The position numbers and the translations under genes were made by a program. A stretch of DNA of 64,000 nucleotides from Methylocystis iwaonis (GTDB lineage Bacteria; Pseudomonadota; Alphaproteobacteria; Rhizobiales; Beijerinckiaceae): contig NZ_AP027142.1 of assembly GCF_027925385.1 (NCBI RefSeq), positions 1,222,001 through 1,286,000 on the forward strand. Direction: 5' to 3'. The notes beneath the pieces were generated by a model. The model was not told the DNA's origin and did no database searches. It saw only the letters and a program-made list of their open reading frames with translations. This document shows positions 36,427-46,210 of this stretch, in pieces. The number at the start of each line of letters is the position of its first letter. The first letter of the stretch is position 1.

Positions 36427-37773
36427 TTACGCCGCGCTCTTCGCCGCCTGAGATCGTGGCGCTGCGATCGTGCGCCCCAGGCTTTGATCGGCGAGTCTTT
36501 CGTAAGCCGACACCAGGCCGGCGACATTCATTTCCGCGTCCTGGCGCCAGAACGACAAGTGAGAGACGACGAAGGGGAAATAGACGCTGTTCTCCTTGCG
36601 GGTGCGCTTGCGCACGCCATAGCAGAGGTCATGCTCGTCGTCGGACATGATGTCGGGGATATGCACGAGATCGCGGCCGAGGAAGGCGACGAAATTGATG
36701 CTGACCCTTTCGTTCCACGCGAGAGCGGTCGGCTCTTCGAGCGTGAAGCGCGACGGCGCGCGCAGAAAGAGCCGGTGAAGCGCTTCCGCCTTGGCGCCGC
36801 TGCTCCAGAGCGATCCGCACATCCCCCCCGGCGGCAGCTCTAGCGCCATCTCATTGTGCGGGATCGCGCCGAATTGCTGCTGGAAATGGGCGCAGACGCC
36901 ATTGTTCACGACATTCGCGCTGATCAGGAAATAGTCGTCATTGGCGCGGCGGAAATCGATGAAATCGCCGAGCCGGTCGAGATCGACATAGACGATGTCG
37001 TCGTCGCATTTGAGAAAGACGTCTCGCGCATGCGCGTCGCGGTTGGCGGCGTAATATTGATAGGCCGTCGTGTAGAACATGACGTCCTTCGAATAAAAAG
37101 GCGCCCTGCCGCCGACGAACAGACGCGCCGCGTGCGAATTGAAACACTCGAAACGCCAGTCGCCATTGGCGCCAAATCCGGTTCGGTACAGGGCTTCGAA
37201 CTCGCCGTCGGCGACAGGCAGGTCGTCACGGAGGATGTCGTCGCCGGCGACGGATATTCTCAGGCCATCGGCGCCGAAACGGATTTCGACATCGACAAAA
37301 TCGAACTCGGGGAGAATCTGGGGCGTGGAGGCGTAAACGGCGGGCGGCTCCTCGTGATTTCTCAGTTGTGTGGCGGTCAGCGCGAGTGGATTTGCAAAGC
37401 GCCGAATGGCGCTTGCGCGATTGTTCCATCCGCCGATGACGACCTCGTAGCTCGTTCCCGACGCGCCGCGACGCCGCAATCCGATATGCACGTCATTTGT
37501 GGCGCGAACGCTGAATTTGACGCAGCGATTGTTTCCCCGCACCGAGAGCGTTCCGGGCAGAAGGAAATATTCGTCCGTATGGCTCGGCGTGACTTGCGCG
37601 ATGGGGAAGCGCTCGCGAAGCCAGCGCGCGTCGGCGGCGTTGCGGGTGAAGTCCCAGACATGCCACTCGTCGATCAGCCCGCGCTCGATCGCGGCGTCGA
37701 CGTAACGCGTCAGCAGGCTCATCCGATCCTTTCTCCCCGCGAAAGTGACCAGAATCGTCTTCTGCTTTTCCAT
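36427..37773 (-). CDS. glycosyltransferase with an inserted farnesoic-acid-O-methyltransferase-like domain
   Basis: A 448-residue cytosolic protein. The start MEKQKTILVTFAGRKDRM and the segment DVFLKCDDDIVYVDLDRLGD near residue 253 (a DxD-type acidic metal site), then NVVNNGVCAHFQQQFGAIPH and NERVSINFVAFLGRDL, suggest a GT-A-type glycosyltransferase. Between them, residues about 73-208 (KFSVRATNDVHIGLRR, YEVVIGGWNNRASAIRR, DWRFECFNSHAA) resemble the Methyltransf_FA (FAMeT) domain, which in other proteins looks like a ligand-binding or lectin-like module and not a methyltransferase. It follows the GT41-like gene by 25 bases, with AGGAGA before its ATG, so the two are an operon. The donor and acceptor are unknown. 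Confidence 0.6.
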   Translation of the reverse strand: MEKQKTILVTFAGRKDRMSLLTRYVDAAIERGLIDEWHVWDFTRNAADARWLRERFPIAQVTPSHTDEYFLLPGTLSVRGNNRCVKFSVRATNDVHIGLRRRGASGTSYEVVIGGWNNRASAIRRFANPLALTATQLRNHEEPPAVYASTPQILPEFDFVDVEIRFGADGLRISVAGDDILRDDLPVADGEFEALYRTGFGANGDWRFECFNSHAARLFVGGRAPFYSKDVMFYTTAYQYYAANRDAHARDVFLKCDDDIVYVDLDRLGDFIDFRRANDDYFLISANVVNNGVCAHFQQQFGAIPHNEMALELPPGGMCGSLWSSGAKAEALHRLFLRAPSRFTLEEPTALAWNERVSINFVAFLGRDLVHIPDIMSDDEHDLCYGVRKRTRKENSVYFPFVVSHLSFWRQDAEMNVAGLVSAYERLADQSLGRTIAAPRSQAAKSAA

Positions 37774-37798
37774 GTCGGGTTTCTCCTGAAACGCGCTC

Positions 37799-39835
37799 TT
37801 AAAAATCCGCCAGCCGGCGGTCTTGTGGAATGGGCATATGCTCGCTCCATTCCTTCAGCTTATCTCGATACAGCGCGCGGTAGGCGTCTTCGCCCAGCGT
37901 TTCGATGGACTCTAGATCGAGTTTGCAGCCGATCTCGTAATAGACGTCGAGATTGGTCAAATCGGGCGTCGGCGTGCGTCCCTCGACAAAATCCCCGTGC
38001 ATTTCGTCGAAGACCGATTCGAGCCGTCGCACGGTTCCTTCGATGTCCCGCAAGGCGCTGCGATCCCGGTTTTCGACAAGCGCCTTGCGACGCGCCGCCA
38101 GCCCGGCGGGGTTGCGTGCGAACTCCGTCGCGCGCGCGAAAAATTCCTCGGGCGTGGCGCAGATGAAATCATCCAGCCCGGCGGCCGTGACAACGCTTGC
38201 GCAGAAGCGGGCCGCGAAGCTGCGGCCGCGCAACGTCAGGACCGGCAGGCCCATGGTGAGCGCGTCGGCGGCGGTCGAATGGGCGCCATAGGGCAGAGTA
38301 TCGAGGAAAAGATCTGCGAGCGGGATACGCGCCAGATGAAGCGGGTTCGGCGCTTTCTCGGCAAAGAGAATGCGTTCCGGCGCGACGCCATGATCCGCCG
38401 CGGCTTTGCGTAAACGCTCGTTGACGTCGGCTCCGCCCGTCAAAAGCCACAGGACGCTGTTGGGCGTCGTCTTCAGGATCGACATCCACAAGGCGAATGT
38501 ATTCGCCGTGATCTTCTGCATGCCATTGAGGCAGGCGAAGACGAAGGCGTCATTGGGCAGTCCGGCCTCTTCGCGCGTCGGACGGCGCTCGGCGATGCGG
38601 CGCTTGCGGTCGAGCGGCTGATTGCAGCCGATCCACAGGACCTTCTCGGAGTAGAAGATCTTGTTTTCTTCCGGCACGATCACCGGATCGGCGATCATGT
38701 AATGATGATAGGGGCTCCCCATCGTTCCGGGGTAACCGCACCAGTTCACGATGACCGGCGCGGGGCGATAGGCGAAAATCCGCGTGCGCGCATGTTTGGT
38801 GTAGCCGTTGAGATCGACGAGAATGTCGATCTCGTCGTCGGCGATCCGCATCGCCGCCTGGGCGTCGTCCATCGCTTTGATGTCGATCCAGTGATCGACG
38901 GCCGCCTTTATGCGCGATTGCGTTTCGTCCGCGGGGCGATCCTCGCCGCAGTAATAAGCAAAGATCTCGAAACGGGCTTTATCGTGCCCTTCCAGGACTT
39001 CGACGAGCGCAAAGCCGACGGCATGTTCGCGCAGATCGGAGGAGACATAGCCGATCCGCAGGCGCGCGTTCGGCGCGCGTGGTTTTCTGTCGCGCGGCGC
39101 GAGCGGCGCGCCCGCCGGACGACCGACGACGGATTTATTGTAGCGATACGCCTTGGCGAGCTGGAACATGGGATCGTCGGCATAGGCGGCGAGCGACATC
39201 GACGACATGCCGTCGATGAGGTTGCGACGCGGCAGGCGTTCGGCGGCGGCGACGGCCGGCCATTTGCACTGGCGCTGCCGCAACGAAATCCAATGTTGCG
39301 CGGCCTCTGTCTTGTCCGGCCGCAGTTCGAGCGCCTGCTTCAGGGCCTCCTCGGCGCCCTGTAAATCCTCGACGCCTTCGAGGACGCGGCCAATCTGGTG
39401 CAAGGCGAGAACTTTATGCGCGACCGTCTCGCCGTTCACCTCGGCGAGCTTTTCGCTCAGGGCGCGCCATTGCTGAACCGCCGCGCCGATGTCTCCCGCA
39501 TCTTCGAATGCGCGGCCGAGATTGATATGCGCCTGGGCGAAATCCGGCTTGACCCGAAGGCACTCCCGCAAAGCGATGGCGGCGCCGGAAATGTCGCCCT
39601 GTTCCCGCAGGCCGACCGCATAGTTGAAATAGGCCATGTGGAGCAGCTCATGTTCGCCGTTGAAGGCGATCCATGTCTTGTAAAGCTCGCTGGCCAACGC
39701 CGGCTGGCCCGCGCGTCGCAATTTATCGGCGCTGTCGAAAAGTTCGACGAGCGGCAGGTTTCGGCGCTTGGCGCGATGAACGGCGAGGTTGAAAATTTCG
39801 ATCCCGCTCGCCAAGGGGGAGGCCGGCGTCAGCAT
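37799..39835 (-). CDS. TPR protein with O-GlcNAc-transferase-like (SPINDLY/GT41) catalytic domain
   Basis: A 678-residue cytosolic enzyme. Residues about 40-230 hold TPR units (AQAHINLGRAFEDAGDIGAA; LHQIGRVLEGVEDLQGAEEA). The C-terminal region is a clear GT41/SPINDLY catalytic core: RIGYVSSDLREHAVGFALVE, DILVDLNGYTKHARTRIFAY, NWCGYPGTMGSPYHHYMIAD, YSEKVLWIGCNQPLDRKR, FVFACLNGMQKIT and DTLPYGAHSTAADALTMGLP. Members transfer GlcNAc, fucose or similar sugars to Ser/Thr, and bacterial versions often glycosylate a protein encoded next door. It lies directly downstream of a 1922-residue Ser/Thr-rich repeat protein on the same strand, separated by a terminator-like hairpin. Confidence 0.88.
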   Translation of the reverse strand: MLTPASPLASGIEIFNLAVHRAKRRNLPLVELFDSADKLRRAGQPALASELYKTWIAFNGEHELLHMAYFNYAVGLREQGDISGAAIALRECLRVKPDFAQAHINLGRAFEDAGDIGAAVQQWRALSEKLAEVNGETVAHKVLALHQIGRVLEGVEDLQGAEEALKQALELRPDKTEAAQHWISLRQRQCKWPAVAAAERLPRRNLIDGMSSMSLAAYADDPMFQLAKAYRYNKSVVGRPAGAPLAPRDRKPRAPNARLRIGYVSSDLREHAVGFALVEVLEGHDKARFEIFAYYCGEDRPADETQSRIKAAVDHWIDIKAMDDAQAAMRIADDEIDILVDLNGYTKHARTRIFAYRPAPVIVNWCGYPGTMGSPYHHYMIADPVIVPEENKIFYSEKVLWIGCNQPLDRKRRIAERRPTREEAGLPNDAFVFACLNGMQKITANTFALWMSILKTTPNSVLWLLTGGADVNERLRKAAADHGVAPERILFAEKAPNPLHLARIPLADLFLDTLPYGAHSTAADALTMGLPVLTLRGRSFAARFCASVVTAAGLDDFICATPEEFFARATEFARNPAGLAARRKALVENRDRSALRDIEGTVRRLESVFDEMHGDFVEGRTPTPDLTNLDVYYEIGCKLDLESIETLGEDAYRALYRDKLKEWSEHMPIPQDRRLADF

Positions 39836-39962
39836 GCGTTGGCAGTCCAGTTGGGAACATTGAGGGCAATCCCAACGGACCTTGGCAAAGAGAGCTTGCG
39901 CCAGGCATGTGCAGCCGCTCGGGAGGGCGATTGCGGCCGAATTTGCTCGAGCTTCAAAAGCA

Positions 39963-39994
39963 GCCGCCGAGGAGGCTTACGCACCCTCGGCGGC
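39963..39994 (-). terminator. 10-bp hairpin after the octapeptide-repeat gene
   Basis: GCCGCCGAGG pairs perfectly with CCTCGGCGGC. On the minus strand it lies about 28 bases after the stop of the repeat gene and is followed by GCTTTTG. It should end or reduce transcription into the glycosyltransferase genes, leaving them at a lower or separate level. Confidence 0.55.
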
Positions 39995-40021
39995 AATTGT
40001 GGCTGTTCCAGTGTGTCGCGC

Positions 40022-43000
40022 TTACTGGAACAGTTGCATCAGCCGGTTGACCTGCGCAGACGACATCGCATTGATCTGCGTGGTGGTCAGCGCGCTGGCT
40101 TGCGTGGTGCTCAGGGCCCCGATGTCGTCGGTCGACAAGCCGGCGATGGACTGCGTGGAGATCGCGACCAGTTGATCGGTCGAGAAGGCCGTGAAGTCCG
40201 CGCTCTCGAGCGCCCCGATCTGCGTGGAACTGAGCGCGCCGATCTGGGCGGTGGTGATCGACACAGTCTGATCCGTCGACAACGCCTGCAACTGCGCGGT
40301 GGTCATTGCCGAGAGCTGCGCCGTCGACAGGCCCGCAATGTCTGCAGTCGAGACGACGGCAATCTGGGTCGTGAGCAGCGAGGCGATGTCGCGGGCGTCC
40401 AGCGCGTCGAACTGCGTGGCGCTGAAAGCTGCGATATCGTCCGTCGTGAGAGCGGCGACCTGGCTCGACGTCAGGGCCGTCACCTGCGCGGTGGTGAGCG
40501 CGGCGGCCTGGGCCGTGGTCAGGACGCTGATCTGCGCGGTGCTGAAGGCGGCGACCACGTTGGTCCTGAGCGCCGCCACCTGGTCGGTCGACATGGCCGC
40601 CACGCCGGCGGTGGTCAAGGCCGACGCCTGGAGCACCGCGGCCTGCGCCGTGGTCATCGCCGCCACCTGATCGGTCGACAACGCTGGGAGCTGGTTCGCT
40701 GTCAGAGCCGCGACCTGAGCCGTGCTGAGCGCCACGATATCGGCGGTCGAAGCGGCCGCGATGGCGGCGGTGGACAGCGCGGCGATGTCGCGGGGGCTGA
40801 GCGCCGCGAACTGATCAGTGGTGAAGGCCGCCACGTCGTCGGACGACAGAGCCGCCGCCTGCGTGGTGGACAGAACCGCGATCTGCGCCGTGGTCAGCGC
40901 CCCGGCCTGAGCCGAGGAGAGGGCGGCGATCTGGGCGCTGCTCAACGCGGCCAAGGCGCCGGTCGAGAGCGCAGCGATCTGATCCGTGGAGAGCGCCGCC
41001 ACATTGTCCGTCGTCAGCCCGTGCGCCTGAGCCGAGCCGAGCGTCGCGACCTGCGCCGTCGTCAAGGCGGCCGCCTGATCGGTCGACAAGACATGGACCT
41101 GAGCCGCCGTCAGCGCCGCCGCCTGGGCGGTGCTCAAGGCCGCAATATCGGCCGTCGAGGCGCCGGCGATCGCCGCCGTCGACAAGGCGGCGATATCCCG
41201 GGTTTCCAGCGCGCCGAACTGCGCGGTGGAAAGCGCGGCCACGTCGTCCGAGGAGAGCGCGGCGGTCTGCGCCGTGGTCAAAGCGACAATCTGGTCCGTG
41301 GTCAGCGCCGCCGCCTGATCGGTCGACAGGGCGCGTATCTGCGCCGCGCTCAGGGTCGCGAGCGACCCGGTCTTGAGCGCTGCAACCTGACTGGTGGAAA
41401 GCGCGGCCACGCTGTCGGTGGTCAGCGCCGCCGCCTGGCGCGAGGAAAGCGCGCCGACTTGCTCCGTCGTCAGCGCCTTGGCCTGGTCGGTCGAGAGCGC
41501 ATGCGTCTGCGAGCTGGTCAGCGCCACGATCTGCGCCGTGGTGAGAGCGGCCGTCTGATCGGTCGACAGTATGCCGATTTGAGCGGCGCTCAGGGCTGCG
41601 ATGGCGGCCGATCTCAAAGCCGCCACCTGGTCCGTCGTCAGAGCCGCGACGCTATCGGTCGTCAGCGCCGCCGCCTGGGCCGAGCTGAGAACGGCGGCCT
41701 GCGCCGTCGTCAGCGCGGCTGTCTGAGCGCTGGACAAAGCATGCGCCTGGCCGGTGGTGAGCGCGGCCGCCTGGGCCGTGCTCAGGGCTGCGATGTCGTC
41801 CGTCGAGGCGCCGGCGATGGCGCTCGTCGACAGGGCTGCGATATCGCGCGTGCTCAAGGCCGCGAATTGGGCGGTCGAGAAGGCCGCCACATCGTCGGAG
41901 GAGAGAGCGCCGGCCTGCGCCGAGGTCAAAGCGGCGATCTGGGCGGTGGCGAAGGCCGCCACCTGAGCCGTCGACAGAGCGCTGATCTGCGCTGTGCCGA
42001 GGGCCGCGACAGCCCTGGTCGAAAGCGCCGCGATCTGATCCGTGGAGAGCGCCGCGACGCTGTCCGTGGTGAGCGCGGCCGCCTGGCCCGAGCTGAGGAC
42101 GGCGACCTGCGCGGTCGTCAGCGCCGCGGCCTGGTCGGTCGACAGCGCGTGCACCTGGTTCGACGTCAGGGCCGAGGACTGGCCCGTGCTGAGCGCGGCG
42201 AGGTCGTCGGTCGAGGCGCCGAGGAGAGCGGCGGTCGTCAAGGCGGCGATGTCGCGGGTGCTCAGCGTCGCGAACTGCGCCGTCGAGAGGGCGGCGATGT
42301 CGTCGGACGACAGCGCCGAGGCCCCGGACGTCGTCAGGGCGCCAATCTGCGCGGTCGTGAGCGCCGCGATCTGCGCCGTGGAGAGCGCGTGGATCTGCGC
42401 GGTGCTCAGCGCGGCGACTGCGCTGGTCTTGAGCGCCGCAACCTGATCGGTGGAAAGCGCCGCAACGCTGTCCGTCGTGAGAGCGGCCGACTGCCGGGAA
42501 CTCAAAGCGGCCACCTGATCGGTTGTCAGCGCCGCCGCCTGATCCGTCGACAGAGCGCGCGTCTGCGTGGTGGTCAGGGCGACGACCTGGGCCGTGGTCA
42601 GCGCCGCGGCCTGAGCCGTCGACAAGGACTGGACCTGCGCGGTGGTCAAAGCGGCGACTGCGCTCGTCTTGAAGGCGGAGAGCTGATTCGTCGACAGCGC
42701 CGCGACGCTGTCGGTGGTGAGCGCGGCGGCTTGAGCCGAGCCCAGGACCGCGACCGAACCGGTCGTCAACGCGGCCGCCTGGTCCGTCGACAGCGCGCGA
42801 ACTTGCGCGCTCGTCAGCGCGCCGGCCTGCGCGGCGCTCAGGATGGCGACGTCGTCCGTCGACACTCCGGCGAGCGCGCTCGTCGACATCGCGGCAAGGT
42901 CACGCGCCTCGAGCGCGCCAAACTGCGCCGTGGTGAAGGCGGCCACGTCGTCCGAGGAGAGCGTCGCGCTTTGCGTCGTCGTCAGCGCGGCGATCTGGCT

Positions 43001-45790
43001 GGTCGTCAGCGCGCCAACCTGGGCGGTCGAGAGCACGTCGATCTGCGCCGTGCTCAGCGCCGCGATGGCGGCCGACCGGAGCGCCGCAATCTGATCCGTG
43101 GAGAGAGCGGCGAGGCTGTCGGTCGTGAGCGCGGCCACCTGCCCGGACGACAGCGTGGCGATCTGAGCGGTCGTCAGCGCGGAGGACTGCTCGGACGAGA
43201 GCGCATGGAGCTGCCTGGTCGTCAGGGCGGCGACCTGCGAGGTGGACAGCCCCGCGAGATCCTCGGTCGCGACCGCCGCCAACTGGCTCGTTTGCAGCGC
43301 CGCGAGGTCGCGGGAGCTGAGGGCGTCGAACTGCGTCGAGGTGAAGGCGGCGATGTCGTCGGTCGTCAGCGCGGCCGTCTGCGCCGTTGTCAGGGCGCCA
43401 ATCTGGGCGGTGGTCAGCGCGCTCGCCTGAGCCGTCGTCAGGACGTGGACCTGCGCGCTGCCGAGCGCCGCGACAGTGGACGTCCTCAGGCTGGCGATCT
43501 GGTCGGTGGTGAGCGCTGCGATGCTATCGGTCGTCAAGGCGGCGGCCTGGCCGGAGCTGAGGACGGCCACTTGGGCGGTCGTCAGAGCGGCGGCCTGATC
43601 GGTCGACAAGCCGCGCATCTGCACGGTCGTGAACGCCGCGATCTGCCCGGTGCTCAGCGCGGCGATCTCAGCCGTCGACACGCCGGTAAGGGCGGTGGAG
43701 GTGAGCGCCGCCAGATCGCGAGAGCTCAGCGCCGCGAATTGGTCGGTCGAGAAGGCGGCCAGATCGTCGGAGGAAAGGGCCGCCGCTTGCGCGGTGGTCA
43801 GCGACGCCACTTGAGCGGTGGTCAGCGCCGCCGCCTGAGCGGTCGTCAGCGTAACGATTTGCGCCGTGGTCAGGGCGGCGACAGAGCTGGATTTCAACGC
43901 CGCGACCTGATCCGTGGAGAGCGCTGCGACGCTATCCGTGGTGAGCGCGGCCGCCTGACGGGAGCCGAGGACCGCCACTTGCGCCGTGGTGAGCGCCGCC
44001 GCCTGATCGGTCGACAGCGCGCGCATCTCGGCGGTCGTCAAAGCGGCGACCTGCGCCGTGCTGAGAGCGGCGATGTCCGCCGTCGAGACGCCGGCGAAGG
44101 CGCTCGAGGACAAAGCCGCGAGGTCGCGCGTTTCGAAAGCCGCAAGCTGCGCCGTCGAGAGCGCCGCGATGTCGTCCGAGCTCAGGCGCGCCGCCTGCGC
44201 GGTGGTGAGCGCGACAATCTGGGCAGTGCCGAGGGCGGCGGCCTGGCTGGTCGACAATGTGTCGATTTGCGCCGTGCTCAGCGCGGCGATGGCGCTGGTC
44301 TTGAGCGCCGCAACCTGGTCTGTCGAGAGCGCGGCAATTTCGTCGGTGGTCAGCGCGGCGGCCTGGGTGGAGCCGAGCGCGGCCACCTGCTCGGTGGTCA
44401 GGGTGGCGACCCGGATCGCCGAAAGCGCTTGGATCTGCGTGGTCTTCAGCGCGGCAACCTGCGCGGTGGTCAGCGAGATTGTCTGACCGGCCGAGAGGAC
44501 GCCGATCTGCGCGGTGGTCAGCGCCGCGACGGCGAGGGTCTTGAGCGCCGCAACCTGATCGGTGGAGAGCGCGGCGACCGCGTCCGTCGTCAGCGCGGCG
44601 GCCTGGCCGGAGCCTAGCGCGGCGACGGCGGCGGTGGTGAGAGCGGCCGCCTGATCGGTGGAGAGGGCGCCGATTTCAGCCGTGGTCAGGGCGGCTGCCT
44701 GAGCGGTGCTCAGCGCCGCAATATCGGCAGTGGAGGCCGCGGCGAGGGCGCTCGTGGACAAAGCGGCGATGTCGCGGGCCGAGAGGGCGCCGAACTGCGC
44801 GGTGGAGAAGGCCGCGACGTCGTCGGAGGTGAGCGCGGCCGTTTGGGCGGTCGTCAGCGCCGCGACCTGCGCCGTGGTCAGCGCGGCGGCCTGGTTGGTC
44901 GAGAGGGCCTGAATTTGCGCGGAACCCAGCGCTGCAAAAGAACTCGTTTTCAACGCCGCGATCTGATCCGTGGACAGAGCGGCGACGGCGTCGGTGGTCA
45001 GCGCCGCAATCTGGCTAGAGCCGAGGACGGCGATTTGCGCCGTGGTCAGGGCGGCGGCCTGGTCCGTCGAAAGCGCGTGCATCTGCGCGCTCGTGAGCGC
45101 AGCCGCCTGCGACGTGTTCAGCGCGGCGATGTCCAAGGTCGAGACGCCGGCGAAGGCGCTGGTGGTCAGCGCGGCGAGGTCGCGGGCGCCGAAGGCGCTG
45201 AATTGGCTTGCGGAAAGAGCGGCGACGTCATCCGACGACAAGGCGGCCGCCTGGGAGGAGGTCATCGCCGAGATCTGGGCGGTTGTGAGCGCGCCGATCT
45301 GCACCGAGGAGAGCGCCTGTATCTGTGCGGAGCTCAATCCTGCGATCGCATTGGTCTTCATCGCCTCGATCTGACCGGTGGAGAGCGCGGCGACGCTGTC
45401 AGTGGTCAGCGCATTGGCCTGGGCGGAAACGAAAACCGCGATTTGAGCCGTTGAGAGAGACGCGATCTGGTCGGTCGAGAGCGCGTGTAGCTGGCTCGTG
45501 GTGAAAGCGGCGACCTGACCGGTGGACAGCGACGTGAGGTCGCTGCTGGTAATCGCGGTGATCTGGGTGCTCGTGAAGCCGAGGATGGCGCTCCAGCTCA
45601 GGGCGCTCATCTGCGTCGCGGAAAACGCCGCGACGTCATCCGTATTCAGGGCGCGGACCTGAGTCGACGTCAGCGCCGCCGCCTGAGCGGTCGTCATAGC
45701 CGCTATATCGTCGGTCGTGAGCTTTGAGATCGTGCTCGTCGAGAGCGAGGCGACTTGGCTGGGGGTGAGCGAAGAAATGATGGAGGTCAT
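40022..45790 (-). CDS. giant octapeptide-repeat protein, 1922 aa
   Basis: Virtually the whole protein is about 240 consecutive octapeptides in one unbroken register from residue 1, with one shortened unit (QASAL near the C-terminal end) and a short tail MQLFQ. The consensus is [ST][ST]x[QD][VIA]xA[LF], for example STDQVAAL, TTAQIAAL, SSDDVAAF. There is a second-order repeat of 17 octads (408 bases), sometimes 27 octads (648 bases). No signal peptide, TPS domain, RTX or membrane segment is seen. About a quarter of residues are Ser/Thr. Similar low-complexity repeat proteins occur in other Rhizobiales, to my recollection without known function. The neighbours (GT41-like transferase, second glycosyltransferase, divergent UDP-galactopyranose mutase) suggest a glycosylated structural or surface protein. 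The fold could be a solenoid or a string of capped helical turns. Confidence 0.85.
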   Translation of the reverse strand: MTSIISSLTPSQVASLSTSTISKLTTDDIAAMTTAQAAALTSTQVRALNTDDVAAFSATQMSALSWSAILGFTSTQITAITSSDLTSLSTGQVAAFTTSQLHALSTDQIASLSTAQIAVFVSAQANALTTDSVAALSTGQIEAMKTNAIAGLSSAQIQALSSVQIGALTTAQISAMTSSQAAALSSDDVAALSASQFSAFGARDLAALTTSAFAGVSTLDIAALNTSQAAALTSAQMHALSTDQAAALTTAQIAVLGSSQIAALTTDAVAALSTDQIAALKTSSFAALGSAQIQALSTNQAAALTTAQVAALTTAQTAALTSDDVAAFSTAQFGALSARDIAALSTSALAAASTADIAALSTAQAAALTTAEIGALSTDQAAALTTAAVAALGSGQAAALTTDAVAALSTDQVAALKTLAVAALTTAQIGVLSAGQTISLTTAQVAALKTTQIQALSAIRVATLTTEQVAALGSTQAAALTTDEIAALSTDQVAALKTSAIAALSTAQIDTLSTSQAAALGTAQIVALTTAQAARLSSDDIAALSTAQLAAFETRDLAALSSSAFAGVSTADIAALSTAQVAALTTAEMRALSTDQAAALTTAQVAVLGSRQAAALTTDSVAALSTDQVAALKSSSVAALTTAQIVTLTTAQAAALTTAQVASLTTAQAAALSSDDLAAFSTDQFAALSSRDLAALTSTALTGVSTAEIAALSTGQIAAFTTVQMRGLSTDQAAALTTAQVAVLSSGQAAALTTDSIAALTTDQIASLRTSTVAALGSAQVHVLTTAQASALTTAQIGALTTAQTAALTTDDIAAFTSTQFDALSSRDLAALQTSQLAAVATEDLAGLSTSQVAALTTRQLHALSSEQSSALTTAQIATLSSGQVAALTTDSLAALSTDQIAALRSAAIAALSTAQIDVLSTAQVGALTTSQIAALTTTQSATLSSDDVAAFTTAQFGALEARDLAAMSTSALAGVSTDDVAILSAAQAGALTSAQVRALSTDQAAALTTGSVAVLGSAQAAALTTDSVAALSTNQLSAFKTSAVAALTTAQVQSLSTAQAAALTTAQVVALTTTQTRALSTDQAAALTTDQVAALSSRQSAALTTDSVAALSTDQVAALKTSAVAALSTAQIHALSTAQIAALTTAQIGALTTSGASALSSDDIAALSTAQFATLSTRDIAALTTAALLGASTDDLAALSTGQSSALTSNQVHALSTDQAAALTTAQVAVLSSGQAAALTTDSVAALSTDQIAALSTRAVAALGTAQISALSTAQVAAFATAQIAALTSAQAGALSSDDVAAFSTAQFAALSTRDIAALSTSAIAGASTDDIAALSTAQAAALTTGQAHALSSAQTAALTTAQAAVLSSAQAAALTTDSVAALTTDQVAALRSAAIAALSAAQIGILSTDQTAALTTAQIVALTSSQTHALSTDQAKALTTEQVGALSSRQAAALTTDSVAALSTSQVAALKTGSLATLSAAQIRALSTDQAAALTTDQIVALTTAQTAALSSDDVAALSTAQFGALETRDIAALSTAAIAGASTADIAALSTAQAAALTAAQVHVLSTDQAAALTTAQVATLGSAQAHGLTTDNVAALSTDQIAALSTGALAALSSAQIAALSSAQAGALTTAQIAVLSTTQAAALSSDDVAAFTTDQFAALSPRDIAALSTAAIAAASTADIVALSTAQVAALTANQLPALSTDQVAAMTTAQAAVLQASALTTAGVAAMSTDQVAALRTNVVAAFSTAQISVLTTAQAAALTTAQVTALTSSQVAALTTDDIAAFSATQFDALDARDIASLLTTQIAVVSTADIAGLSTAQLSAMTTAQLQALSTDQTVSITTAQIGALSSTQIGALESADFTAFSTDQLVAISTQSIAGLSTDDIGALSTTQASALTTTQINAMSSAQVNRLMQLFQ
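40430..45240 (-). repeat. tandem 408-base (and 648-base) second-order repeat units within the repeat gene
   Basis: The SSDD/TSDD octad recurs near 45228, 44820, 44172, 43764, 43356, 42948, 42300, 41892, 41244, 40836 and a diverged one near 40440. Successive distances are 408 bases except three of 648, which equals 27 octads and arises by adding ten octads. Within a unit the order SSDD, STAQF, xxRD, xTSA, STADI, STAQA is conserved. Copies differ by many substitutions, so expansion is not very recent. Confidence 0.75.
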
Positions 45791-46210
45791 ATGCCGGCCC
45801 TTGAGCTGTTGGTGTGCGTCCCAAAGAGTTCACTTTGAAAGCCCCCCTCCGCAGACGCTGCTGCGCGCGCCATCGCCGCCGCGCGAGTGGCGGCGATCCC
45901 CGCGCGCAAATGCGGCCGGGGCACAAAAGCTACGAAAAGGGGCAGGACACGTCGCGTGGACCGAGGCTCGAGATCGGCGGATCAGGAAAACGTCGCCAAG
46001 GAGTCTTCGGACAGTGGTGGACAGATCATCTGTCCTACGCGCGAACTAGCCGGGCGAACGGCCGGCTTGACCACAGTAACGGCATCTTTCTAACAAGAAG
46101 TTTCCAGCGACGCTTAAAGGCGCGTCATAGGTCGATTTTCTGGCCGGGGCCCGGCAGCGTCGCGCCAGCCTGACCCCGTAGTTTCCCTCGATGAACTTGC
46201 GAGGGGCCAG
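45791..46210. other. divergent intergenic region between the repeat gene and glf
   Basis: No convincing gene. It should hold the promoters of the minus-strand repeat gene and of glf on the plus strand. I see no strong inverted repeat and no conserved box. Confidence 0.5.

Noticed and set aside
39398..44617. A 1739-codon open frame antisense to the octapeptide-repeat gene
   Set aside because: It is Arg/Gly-rich, has no domains, and mirrors the repeat register of the opposite strand. Stop codons are absent because the same biased codons recur. The minus-strand reading gives a perfectly regular octapeptide protein.
40022..45790. CRISPR-like regular repeats
   Set aside because: The spacing is a 24-base codon-based period inside a coding frame, with no unique spacers between identical repeats and no cas genes.
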